Assembly: GCA_030441535.1 (NCBI GenBank)
Contig: JAUJFZ010000003.1
Location: forward strand, 124,001-188,000
From: Betaproteobacteria bacterium LSUCC0117
Lineage (GTDB): Bacteria > Pseudomonadota > Gammaproteobacteria > Burkholderiales > Burkholderiaceae_C
Length of the DNA: 64,000 nt
Direction: 5' to 3'
Part shown: in pieces, positions 25,743-33,751 of the stretch
Layout: the number at the start of each line of letters is the position of its first letter
Position numbering within the stretch: the stretch's first letter is position 1
Translations under genes and position numbers: made by a program
The notes under the pieces: generated by a model
What the model was told of the DNA's origin: nothing
What the model saw: the letters and a program-made list of their open reading frames with translations, nothing else
Database searches by the model: none

Positions 25743-26246
25743 CTACCGATTCTGTGATGCGATACCCCACTTACGCAAAGCCAAATCATCGCTTTCGCGC
25801 GCATCCACCCACGTCGCGCCTTGAGCGGTCGCCTCTTTCTTCCAAAATGGCGCCTGCGTTTTGAGGTAGTCCATCAAAAACTCACATGCCTTGAATGACT
25901 CACCTCGGTGTGCAGAGGTCACGGCAACCAGAACAATTTGATCGCAAGTGGCCAACTCACCGATACGGTGTATGACCAGGGCATCCATGAAGTCAAAGCG
26001 TTGATGGGCCTCAACGATCATGTCTTGAATCGCCCGTTCAGTCATGCCCGGGTAGTGCTCCAGGGTCATGCCCTGCACCGCCTTATCGGCGGCCTGCGGT
26101 TGATTCGCGTCAGCTGGATTTTGCCACTCGCGCACGGTACCCACGAAGGCACAGACAGCCCCGACGGCGCGGTTACCCGCGCGTAAGTCGGCAAGCTCCT
26201 GAGTGAGGTCAAAATCCTCCGTTTGTATGCGGACTGTATCAGCCAT
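25743..26246 (-). CDS. moaE: Molybdopterin synthase catalytic subunit
   Basis: 167 residues, MoaE family: AVCAFVGTVREW near residue 35, LEHYPGMTERAI, IHRIGELATCDQIVLVAVTSAHR, and the lysine-containing APFWKKEA. With MoaD it converts cyclic pyranopterin monophosphate to molybdopterin. It follows moaD after 32 bases in a moeA-moaD-moaE order. Confidence 0.96.
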   Translation of the reverse strand: MADTVRIQTEDFDLTQELADLRAGNRAVGAVCAFVGTVREWQNPADANQPQAADKAVQGMTLEHYPGMTERAIQDMIVEAHQRFDFMDALVIHRIGELATCDQIVLVAVTSAHRGESFKACEFLMDYLKTQAPFWKKEATAQGATWVDARESDDLALRKWGIASQNR

Positions 26247-26278
26247 GACCTGTCGCTCCTATTGATGTCGCCCTCGAC

Positions 26279-26539
26279 CTAGCCGCCGGTGACGGGCGGG
26301 AAGAAAGCAAGTTCATCTTGCGGCGCCAATGGGGCTGCCGCATCGACCATTTGCTGATTGACCGCAGCGCGCAACACCCGCGATTCCGCCAGCGCCTCCG
26401 CCCAGGGTGAGCCACGGGCAACCAGTGCGGCACGCGCCTGCGCGACGGTCGTAGGTGTTGGTATGTCGGTGGGCCACGACTCGCTGGCAATGCCCATTGC
26501 CTCACGCACACTGGCGAAATAACGCACCGTCAAACTCAT
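26279..26539 (-). CDS. moaD: Molybdopterin synthase sulfur carrier subunit
   Basis: 86-residue ubiquitin-like protein starting MSLTVRYFASVREAMG and ending FFPPVTGG. The C-terminal Gly-Gly is the site that is thiocarboxylated and donates sulfur. It lies between moeA and moaE. Confidence 0.95.
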   Translation of the reverse strand: MSLTVRYFASVREAMGIASESWPTDIPTPTTVAQARAALVARGSPWAEALAESRVLRAAVNQQMVDAAAPLAPQDELAFFPPVTGG

Positions 26540-26579
26540 AATTAAGTCCCTGTTTACCTTTGGCAGTGGCGAATAGTCG

Positions 26580-27869
26580 TCAAGCCATCAGACTGGCTAA
26601 AGACCAAAAGGTCACGCGGTCACCCCGCTTAATCACCTGCCCTGGCGGGTTGTCAACCAAACCATCCGCCCAAGCGACGGATGTTAAGACACCCGAGCTC
26701 TGGTTGCTGAACAACGATAAATGCCCTTCGGCGTTGCGCTTGACCCTTAAAAACTCACGACGTTTATCGGGAACCGGCCAATCAAAGTCAGCGATCAACT
26801 GCATGGGTGTCATCGCGTCGTCGGCATGCGCCAGCTGACCCGATAATTTTTGAATGAACGGTCGCACCAAAACCAAGAAAGTGACAAAGCTCGACACGGG
26901 GTTACCTGGCAGGCCGATGAAGTGCGAGGAGCCAGTGGTGTCATTGATCCCGCCGTGGGCAAAAGGCTTGCCGGGCTTGATCGCAATCGACCACAGATCC
27001 AAATGGCCCAAAGCCTGCACCGCGGGCTTAACGTGATCCTCCTCGCCCACACTCACCCCGCCGCTGGTCAAAACTACGTCGTGCGCCTCGGCGGCGCGCT
27101 GAAATGCCGCTTTGGTCGCCTCAAATTGGTCGGGTAAATTCCCGCCATCGGTGACCTCGCACCCCAAGCGTCTGAGCAATAACGACAAAAAATAAGCGTT
27201 TGAACTGTAAATAGCGCCAGGTGGCAGCGCTTCGGGCGGGACGCTACCGGGTTGAATCAACTCATCGCCTGTCGACATGAGAGCGACCCGTAAGCGTCGA
27301 TAAACTGTGACCTGAGCCTGTCCAATACTCGCCAACAAGCCGATATGGTCGGGGCCTAATCGTGTCCCTTGAGCCACAACGACGTCGCCTTTACGCACAT
27401 CCTCGCCTCGGCGCCGAATGTTATTCCCAACGATCGGAAGCGTTTTAACCAAGACGCGGCCGTCGTCAAGCACCTCGCACCCCTCTTGCATCACCACGGC
27501 ATCGGCGCCGGCGGGGACCGGGGCGCCCGTAAAGATACGAGCGACCGTATCGGGCGCCAGTGGCGACCCAAAGTGGCCTGCTGGAATACGCTGTGAGACT
27601 GGCAACGCCGAATCCACATGAGCGACCAATGCAGCGGTTGAAACCGCGTAACCGTCCATTGAGGAGTTGTCAAAACCCGGCACGTCCAGCGCTGACAACA
27701 CGTCGTGCGCCAACACACGCCCGTCCGCCTCGCGCAGGCTGACCACCTCAGTTTCCGTCAACGGTGAGACCGTGGTTAGCAAGGCCTGTAGGGCGTCATC
27801 AAGCGGCATTAATGGCTTGCGGCCGGGCGTTGGCGCAGCGGCTTGGGCGGTGTCGGTGGCAGCGGTCAT
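26580..27869 (-). CDS. moeA: Molybdopterin molybdenumtransferase
   Basis: 429 residues, MoeA family. It inserts molybdate into adenylated molybdopterin. Motifs: LREADGRVLAHDV, GFDNSSMDGYAV, RIFTGAPVPAGADAVVMQE, LMSTGDEL, VLTSGGVSVGEEDHVKPA, GLPGNPVSSFVTF. Its ATG overlaps the stop of thrC (TGATG). This links the Mo cofactor genes to the threonine genes, an order I know from other Burkholderiales. Molybdoenzymes must be encoded elsewhere. Confidence 0.96.
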   Translation of the reverse strand: MTAATDTAQAAAPTPGRKPLMPLDDALQALLTTVSPLTETEVVSLREADGRVLAHDVLSALDVPGFDNSSMDGYAVSTAALVAHVDSALPVSQRIPAGHFGSPLAPDTVARIFTGAPVPAGADAVVMQEGCEVLDDGRVLVKTLPIVGNNIRRRGEDVRKGDVVVAQGTRLGPDHIGLLASIGQAQVTVYRRLRVALMSTGDELIQPGSVPPEALPPGAIYSSNAYFLSLLLRRLGCEVTDGGNLPDQFEATKAAFQRAAEAHDVVLTSGGVSVGEEDHVKPAVQALGHLDLWSIAIKPGKPFAHGGINDTTGSSHFIGLPGNPVSSFVTFLVLVRPFIQKLSGQLAHADDAMTPMQLIADFDWPVPDKRREFLRVKRNAEGHLSLFSNQSSGVLTSVAWADGLVDNPPGQVIKRGDRVTFWSLASLMA

Positions 27870-29281
27870 CAGGTATTGGCTTCGATATAGGCTTTGACTT
27901 GTTTCACATCCGCAGGCATGTTGAGGACCCGCTTGGGCAACGCCTCTATGCCTTCAAACTTGGCTGGGCGCGGCGGCTCCTGCCCGGTCGCTTCAACGAT
28001 CGTTTCAGCAAATTTGATCGGCAAAGCCGTTTCAAGCACCAACATCGGGGTCCCAGATTTGACGTGCGCACGCGCGACTTTCACGCCATCGGCCGTATGG
28101 GTATCGATCATCTCGCCGTGGCGATTGAACACGTCGCGAATGGTCGCCAAGCGATCCGCGTGCGTACTGGTTCCGCTGACGAAACCGTAACGAGCGGCGG
28201 CGGCCTTGAATTCGGGCGTATCGCTCAGATCAAACTGACCGCCTTGGTTGATGGCATCTTGGAACAAGGCCTCCACTCGGGCACCGTCGCGCCCTAACAG
28301 GTCATAGATGAATCGCTCGAAATTACTCGCCTTTGAGATGTCCATTGATGGGCTTGATGTTTCATAGGTCTCGGCGCTGGCGCGTACCCGATAAATGCCC
28401 GTCCGGAAGAACTCGTCGAGCACGTTATTCTCGTTGGTTGCCACCACCAACTGGTCAATGGGTAAACCCATCATGCGGGCGACATGGCCAGCACACACAT
28501 TACCAAAGTTACCACTTGGCACAGTGAAGCTCACCCGCTGGTCGTCATCGGTCGTGGCTTGCAAATAGCCCGCAAAGTAGTAAACGACCTGCGCCAGCAA
28601 CCGCGCCCAGTTGATGGAGTTGACCGTGCCGATACGGTGCTTTGACTTGAACGCGAGGTCGTTCGAAACCGCCTTAACAATGTCTTGGCAGTCATCAAAT
28701 ACGCCTTCAATGGCGATGTTGTGGATGTTCTCATCCAACAGGCTAAACATCTGTGCCTGCTGAAATGGGCTCATGCGGCCCTTCGGGCTGGTCATAAAAA
28801 CGCGCACGCCCTTCTTGCCGCGCATGGCGTATTCCGCTGCGCTACCGGTGTCACCCGATGTCGCACCTAAGATGTTCAAAATCTCACCACGGCGTGCCAA
28901 CTCGTATTCAAACAGGTTGCCCAGTAACTGCATGGCCATGTCTTTGAAGGCCAGGGTCGGGCCATTCGACAGCGCTTCAATGTGCAGGTCGCCCGCCAAC
29001 CGACGAACCGGAACGATGGCTTCGGTACCGAAAACATCAGCGGTATACGTTTTGTGACAAAGCGTCTTTAGATCTTCAGGCGGAATGTCATCGATGTAGA
29101 GGGACAAAATTTCAAACGCCAAATCGGCATAAGACAACTGCCGCCATTGACGCAAGGTCGCGCGTTCAACAGTCGGATAACTGACGGGCAAGTACAGACC
29201 ACCATCAGGCGCTAAGCCCTCAAGCAAGATTTCACAAAAGCGACGAGCCGTTTGGTCGCCACGCGTTGAGATGTAACGCAT
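27869..29281 (-). CDS. thrC: Threonine synthase
   Basis: 470 residues, type of proteobacterial ThrC. It converts O-phosphohomoserine to threonine with PLP. MRYISTRGD at the start is typical. The PLP lysine lies in GPTLAFKDMAMQLL, with ATSGDTGSAAEYAMRG as the phosphate-binding part and VPSGNFGNVCAGH later. Its ATG overlaps the hom stop by one base (TGATG), so the two are coupled. Confidence 0.96.
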   Translation of the reverse strand: MRYISTRGDQTARRFCEILLEGLAPDGGLYLPVSYPTVERATLRQWRQLSYADLAFEILSLYIDDIPPEDLKTLCHKTYTADVFGTEAIVPVRRLAGDLHIEALSNGPTLAFKDMAMQLLGNLFEYELARRGEILNILGATSGDTGSAAEYAMRGKKGVRVFMTSPKGRMSPFQQAQMFSLLDENIHNIAIEGVFDDCQDIVKAVSNDLAFKSKHRIGTVNSINWARLLAQVVYYFAGYLQATTDDDQRVSFTVPSGNFGNVCAGHVARMMGLPIDQLVVATNENNVLDEFFRTGIYRVRASAETYETSSPSMDISKASNFERFIYDLLGRDGARVEALFQDAINQGGQFDLSDTPEFKAAAARYGFVSGTSTHADRLATIRDVFNRHGEMIDTHTADGVKVARAHVKSGTPMLVLETALPIKFAETIVEATGQEPPRPAKFEGIEALPKRVLNMPADVKQVKAYIEANT

Positions 29282-30645
29282 CAGGCCAACTCCTCTTTTC
29301 TGATCCGAACCACGGGCGCAAGCACAGAGGCTAAATTTTGAATGTCTGCCAAGGCCTTCTCGAGCAAACCTTCTTCGACCTCGTGGGTCAAAATGATCAA
29401 ATCAGTTTGCGCCGTTGACGCGCCACCCACATCCTGCGCTTCGCGCTGCAACATGGCATCAATGCTGATGCCCTGCTTTGCCAGCAAACTGGTGAGATCG
29501 GCGAGCACGCCGGCCTTGTCCGACACCCGCAGACGCAGGTAGTAGCAAGACACCACCTGCTGCACGGGCAATATCGGTGCATCGCTCATGGCGTCAGGCT
29601 GAAAGGCCAAAGCAGGTACACGCTGGGCAGCCGCGTTGCCTGTCGCACGCGCCACATCCACGACATCAGCAATCACCGCGCTGGCCGTCGCCTCACCCCC
29701 GGCACCTTTGCCGTAATAGAGCGTCGTCCCGACCGCATCGCCATGCACGACGACGGCATTCATTGCACCCTCCACGTTGGCAATTAAACGCTTGGTCGGC
29801 ACCAATGTTGGGTGCACCCTTAACTCGATACCGTTTGCAACCCGCTTGGTGATACCCAGCAATTTAATGCGGTAGCCCAACTGTTCAGCGTAGCGTATGT
29901 CCTCGCTAGCCAAGCCTGTAATACCTTGCACATGGGCCTTGTGGAATTGAACCGGCACGCCAAAAGCAATCGCGCTGATCAACGCTAATTTGTGGGCTGC
30001 GTCGACACCTTCGATGTCAAAAGTGGGGTCCGCCTCGGCATAACCCAGACGCTGGGCCTCTTTTAAGACCGTATCAAAGTCCAAACCCTTGTCACGCATC
30101 TCGGACAAGATGAAGTTGGTCGTGCCGTTGATGATCCCGGCCACCCATTCGATGTGGTTGGCAGTTAAGCCTTCGCGCAACGCCTTGATGATGGGTATCC
30201 CGCCGGCAACTGCGGCCTCAAAAGCGACGATGACACCTGCTTTTTGTGCAGCCGCAAAAATTTCGGTCCCATGTTCTGCCAGCAACGCCTTGTTGGCTGT
30301 CACAACATGCTTACCCAGGCTGATAGCCTCAAGAACCAGTTGTTTGGCCAAGGTCGTACCACCAATTAGCTCGACCACCACATCAACTTCTGGGTCACGA
30401 ACCACCGCCCCAGGGTCATCCGTGGTCCGGACGCCTGCGTCAGCCAGCGCTTTGAGGGCGGCGACGTTGCGACGGCTGGCGGCGACAACGCGAATCGCCT
30501 GCCCTGCGCGTCGCTCAATTTCGCCGCCGTTACGAGTCAAAACGTCAATCACGCCCTGCCCCACGTTACCAACGCCCAGTAAACCGAGGCGCAAAACGGG
30601 CCTCACGCTTGCTTCGTTCGTCGTACTAGCAGTCAGTATGGTCAT
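29281..30645 (-). CDS. hom: Homoserine dehydrogenase
   Basis: 454 residues, monofunctional (no aspartokinase part). It reduces aspartate semialdehyde to homoserine. The Rossmann motif GLLGVGNVGQGV is near the start, with VTANKALLAEHG, AGIINGTTNFIL and the substrate/catalytic region EADPTFDIEGVDAAHKL. A C-terminal ACT domain (about 365-435, YLRLRVSDKAGVLADLTSLL) is expected to allow feedback by threonine. It sits between alaA and thrC. Confidence 0.96.
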   Translation of the reverse strand: MTILTASTTNEASVRPVLRLGLLGVGNVGQGVIDVLTRNGGEIERRAGQAIRVVAASRRNVAALKALADAGVRTTDDPGAVVRDPEVDVVVELIGGTTLAKQLVLEAISLGKHVVTANKALLAEHGTEIFAAAQKAGVIVAFEAAVAGGIPIIKALREGLTANHIEWVAGIINGTTNFILSEMRDKGLDFDTVLKEAQRLGYAEADPTFDIEGVDAAHKLALISAIAFGVPVQFHKAHVQGITGLASEDIRYAEQLGYRIKLLGITKRVANGIELRVHPTLVPTKRLIANVEGAMNAVVVHGDAVGTTLYYGKGAGGEATASAVIADVVDVARATGNAAAQRVPALAFQPDAMSDAPILPVQQVVSCYYLRLRVSDKAGVLADLTSLLAKQGISIDAMLQREAQDVGGASTAQTDLIILTHEVEEGLLEKALADIQNLASVLAPVVRIRKEELA

Positions 30646-30685
30646 AAAAAATAAACAGTTAATTAATCAGGTGCAAATGGGTTGG

Positions 30686-31906
30686 TCAACGGCGAATAGT
30701 GCTCAAGTAATGCGCAATGCGCCCTACAGCCTCAGTCAGGTCATCGGTATTGGGAAGGAACACCAAGCGAAAGTGATCAGGCGTCGGGTAATTGAACCCC
30801 GTGCCCTGTACAACCAAGACCTTCTCTTGTGCCAACAGGTCGTAAGCAAATTGCTGGTCGTCGGTAATGGGGTACATCTCGGGGTCCAAGCGCGGAAACA
30901 TGTACAGAGCAGCCTTGGGTTTAACCACGCTGACCCCGGGTATCTCGCTGAGCAGTTGGTAAGCCAAATCTCGCTGCCGGCACAGTCGTCCCGTGGGCGC
31001 AACCAGGTCTTGAATACTTTGATAACCGCCCAACGCGGTCTGAATGGCGAGTTGCCCTGGCGTGTTGGCACACAGACGCATGGACGCCAACATATTGAGC
31101 CCCTCGATGTAATCACGCGCACTGTGTTTAGCGCCTGACACCACCATCCAACCGGCTCGGTAACCACAAGACCGGTAGTTCTTTGACAGTCCGTTGAAGG
31201 TGACAAAGAGCACATCCTCAGCCAATGACGCAATTGACGTATGCTGGTTGCCGTCGAACAAAGTTTTGTCGTAGATTTCGTCTGCAAAAATGATCAGGCC
31301 ATGCTTGCGCGCCAATTCGATAACAGCGAGCAACACGTCGTTACTGTAGAGTGCGCCGGTTGGATTATTCGGGTTGATGATCACGATGCCCTTGGTCGCG
31401 GGCGTGATCTTGCTTGCAATATCCTCGATATCGGGCGCCCACTCGGCTTGCTCGTCGCACATGTAGTGCACGGGCGTGCCGCCGGAAAGTGAAACCGAGG
31501 CCGTCCAAAGCGGGTAATCGGGTGCCGGGACCAAGATTTCATCACCCTGATTCAGCAACGCATTCATGCTCATGGTGATGAGCTCACTCGCACCGTTGCC
31601 CAAATAAACGTCATCGACAGACACGCCCGAAATGTTTTTTTCTTGCGTGTAGTGAACGATCGATTTTCGGGGTGCAAACAAACCCTTGCTGTCTGTGTAA
31701 CCCGCTGCCTGCGGCAGATTCCGAATCATGTCTTGCACGATCTCGTCCGGCGGCTCCAAGCCAAACACTGCCAAGTTGCCGATGTTGAGCTTGATGATTT
31801 TCTGCCCTTCTTCCTCCATGGCGCGTGCTTTGTCCAAAACGGGGCCACGGATGTCGTAGCAGACGTTATCGAGTTTGGTGGACTTGCGGATCGATTGGAC
31901 TGGCAT
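30686..31906 (-). CDS. alaA: Alanine-synthesizing transaminase (AlaA type)
   Basis: 406 residues from the ATG at 31906 (AAGG ribosome binding site); a longer frame starts at 31954. It is fold-type I PLP and closely resembles E. coli AlaA (405 residues): YDIRGPVLDKARAMEEEG, KLNIGNLAVFG, YLGNGASELI, INPNNPTGALY, and the PLP lysine in LSKNYRSCGYRAGW near 240. It makes alanine from pyruvate and glutamate. It heads the alaA-hom-thrC-moeA-moaD-moaE run of minus-strand genes; a 40-base gap separates it from hom. Confidence 0.92.
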   Translation of the reverse strand: MPVQSIRKSTKLDNVCYDIRGPVLDKARAMEEEGQKIIKLNIGNLAVFGLEPPDEIVQDMIRNLPQAAGYTDSKGLFAPRKSIVHYTQEKNISGVSVDDVYLGNGASELITMSMNALLNQGDEILVPAPDYPLWTASVSLSGGTPVHYMCDEQAEWAPDIEDIASKITPATKGIVIINPNNPTGALYSNDVLLAVIELARKHGLIIFADEIYDKTLFDGNQHTSIASLAEDVLFVTFNGLSKNYRSCGYRAGWMVVSGAKHSARDYIEGLNMLASMRLCANTPGQLAIQTALGGYQSIQDLVAPTGRLCRQRDLAYQLLSEIPGVSVVKPKAALYMFPRLDPEMYPITDDQQFAYDLLAQEKVLVVQGTGFNYPTPDHFRLVFLPNTDDLTEAVGRIAHYLSTIRR

Positions 31907-31996
31907 ATCAGCGCCTTCGTTGGATAGGGTTTTTAAACGGTATAAAAAATCCAAAGGGGATTACCCCTTAAGTTCGAGCGAAAGACTTGGGAAACC

Positions 31997-32002
31997 TATA
32001 AT
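31997..32002 (+). promoter_or_regulatory. Possible -10 box for the Mth938-like/msrB genes
   Basis: Perfect TATAAT, 54 bases before the Mth938-like ATG. The best -35 candidate is weak (TTCGAG, 18-base spacer). Confidence 0.4.
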
Positions 32003-32056
32003 TTCACCATACTTTCGGGGCTTTTCTGACCCGTAAATACAAACAAAACGACCAAA

Positions 32057-32443
32057 ATGAAACTGCAACCAGATCAAGCGCCCACACAGGCCATTCAAGC
32101 GGCCGGCGATGGTTGGCTGATGATTGACGGCGTGCACATCACCCGCAGCGTCCTCATCGGTGCAAAAGGTGAGAATGAGGCTTGGGATTGCGACAGTCCC
32201 ACAAGCGTCTCCGAAACACACTTTCAGCAAATCCTGAAGCACAAGCCCGAGTTGGTCCTATTCGGGAGCGGCACTCGCCAACAGTTCATTCACCCCAAAA
32301 ATTACCAATGCCTGATCGCAAACGGGATCGGCATTGAAACCATGGATACGCTTGCTGCATGCCGCACGTACAACGTTTTGGCGGGTGAAGGCCGGCACGT
32401 CATGGCCGCACTTATATTGAGTTCAACCAAGGAAATCTCATGA
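32057..32443 (+). CDS. Mth938-like domain protein (DUF498)
   Basis: 128 residues with the Mth938/NDUFAF3-like fold signature: LVLFGSGTRQQF, IANGIGIETMDTLAACRTYNVLAGEGRHVMAALIL. Eukaryotic relatives help assemble respiratory complex I. The bacterial role is not settled. The stop overlaps the msrB start by 4 bases. Confidence 0.88.
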   Translation: MKLQPDQAPTQAIQAAGDGWLMIDGVHITRSVLIGAKGENEAWDCDSPTSVSETHFQQILKHKPELVLFGSGTRQQFIHPKNYQCLIANGIGIETMDTLAACRTYNVLAGEGRHVMAALILSSTKEIS

Positions 32444-32889
32444 CACTAAATTGGGAGCGCATTCTGAAATTAGCAGCCGAGGGCAATCTCGAGCCGCCCA
32501 AAACTATCCGAAAGTCAAAGGATGAATGGGCCTCGCAACTGTCCCCAGAGGCCTATCACGTGACCCGAAGCCATGGCACAGAGCGTCCGTTTAGCAGCGA
32601 TATGTGCAGCCGGGTTGAACCAGGTATTTACGACTGCGTGTGCTGCGGCACACCTTTGTTCGACGCAACAGAAAAATTTGACTCAGGTACGGGTTGGCCC
32701 TCCTTCACGCAACCGATCGAGGCAAGCGTGGTCGCTTACAAGGCGGATCACTCGTACGGGATGACCCGTATTGAAGCGCTGTGCAACGTGTGCGAGGCCC
32801 ATCTGGGTCACGTTTTCCCGGATGGACCGGCACCGACCGGTCTGCGTTATTGCATGAATGCGGTCGCACTGGCCAAGCAGCAGGGTTAG
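32440..32889 (+). CDS. msrB: Peptide-methionine (R)-S-oxide reductase
   Basis: 149 residues. MsrB repairs methionine R-sulfoxide. A zinc site is formed by CVCCGTPLF and CNVCEAHLGHVF; FDSGTGWPSF is the substrate pocket; the catalytic Cys is in GLRYCMN near the C-terminus. It is coupled to the Mth938-like gene. Its neighbour bcp, also an oxidative-damage enzyme, lies 180 bases downstream under what looks like its own leader. Confidence 0.96.
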   Translation: MTLNWERILKLAAEGNLEPPKTIRKSKDEWASQLSPEAYHVTRSHGTERPFSSDMCSRVEPGIYDCVCCGTPLFDATEKFDSGTGWPSFTQPIEASVVAYKADHSYGMTRIEALCNVCEAHLGHVFPDGPAPTGLRYCMNAVALAKQQG

Positions 32890-32936
32890 GTGAGGCGTGT
32901 TAAAATAAGCGATTGATCCGGGTTCAGCGGTGATCC

Positions 32937-32962
32937 AAAGTTCGCTTTTAAAGTTCGCTTTT
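32937..32962 (+). repeat. Tandem repeat, two exact 13-base copies
   Basis: aaagttcgctttt occurs twice head to tail, between msrB and bcp. Confidence 0.9.
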
Positions 32963-32971
32963 GGCCCGCCC

Positions 32972-33024
32972 GCTCGAGTTGCTCGAGCACCCTGTCACTT
33001 ACTTAGGCCTCACGTAAGGTGAGG
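32972..33024 (+). promoter_or_regulatory. Structured leader upstream of bcp
   Basis: Contains gctcgag-tt-gctcgag (palindromic CTCGAG twice) and a hairpin cctcac-gtaag-gtgagg (33008-33024). It may form structure in the bcp mRNA leader or serve as regulator sites. Function unknown. Confidence 0.35.
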
Positions 33025-33069
33025 AGCTGACATTCAATTAATACGAAACTCTCACATTAGGATCCGCAG

Positions 33070-33555
33070 ATGACCGTCGTTGTCAACAAACCACTCCCCG
33101 AGTTCGAAGCCCTGGCAACAGGAAATGAAAGTCTCTCCAATCAATCCCTCATCGGCCAGACCGTCGTCCTTTACTTCTACCCCAAAGACAACACGCCGGG
33201 CTGCACCACGGAAGCCATGCAGTTCCGCGACAAATACAAAGATTTCGTCAAGGCCGGGGCAACGGTATACGGTGTGTCCCGCGACAACATGAAGTCACAC
33301 GACGACTTCAAAGAAAAACTAGAGCTCCCCTTCGAGCTGATTGCCGACACCGAAGAAAAGATGTGCCACATGTTTGGTGTGGTTAAGAACAAAATTATGT
33401 ACGGTAAGAAAGTCAAAGGCATCGAGCGAAGCACCTTTTTGATCGGCGCCGATGGCATCTTGAAGCAAGAGTGGCGCGGTTTGAAGGTGCCCGGTCACGT
33501 CGAAGAAGTCTTGAAGGCCGTCAAAGCCCTCAAAAAGGCTGAAGTCGCTGCCTAA
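33070..33555 (+). CDS. bcp: Thiol peroxidase of the Bcp/PrxQ family
   Basis: 161 residues. It reduces hydrogen and organic peroxides. The peroxidatic Cys45 is in KDNTPGCTTEA. The classic resolving Cys five residues on (Cys50 in E. coli) is replaced by Met. The other cysteine, Cys99, lies in the following helix region (EEKMCHMFG) and is probably the resolving one, as known for other PrxQ proteins. Otherwise the sequence is typical (KGIERSTFLIG). A terminator follows. Confidence 0.95.
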   Translation: MTVVVNKPLPEFEALATGNESLSNQSLIGQTVVLYFYPKDNTPGCTTEAMQFRDKYKDFVKAGATVYGVSRDNMKSHDDFKEKLELPFELIADTEEKMCHMFGVVKNKIMYGKKVKGIERSTFLIGADGILKQEWRGLKVPGHVEEVLKAVKALKKAEVAA

Positions 33556-33665
33556 CGCTAGGGAAAATCCTAAACCTTAATGAATGCTGGTGCCACACAA
33601 ATGGCACAGGGGTTGTGTATAGTGAAGTCATGCCTCTGCTGACCCGTGTCTCACCTGAATCATGT

Positions 33666-33700
33666 AAAAGCCGCTCCGTCAATCGGGCGGCTTTTTCTTT
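33666..33700 (+). terminator. Rho-independent terminator after bcp
   Basis: aaaagccgc / gcggcttttt stem with T-rich tail ctttttctttt, 110 bases after the bcp stop. It separates bcp from the PhoH gene. Confidence 0.8.
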
Positions 33701-33751
33701 TAGATCGACTCTTTCTTCATTTTTTGACGCACTCAACGGACAACTACACAC

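Noticed and set aside
30089..31138. 349-codon open frame on the plus strand
   Set aside because: It is antisense across hom and alaA and crosses their intergenic gap; the composition is that of a shadow frame.
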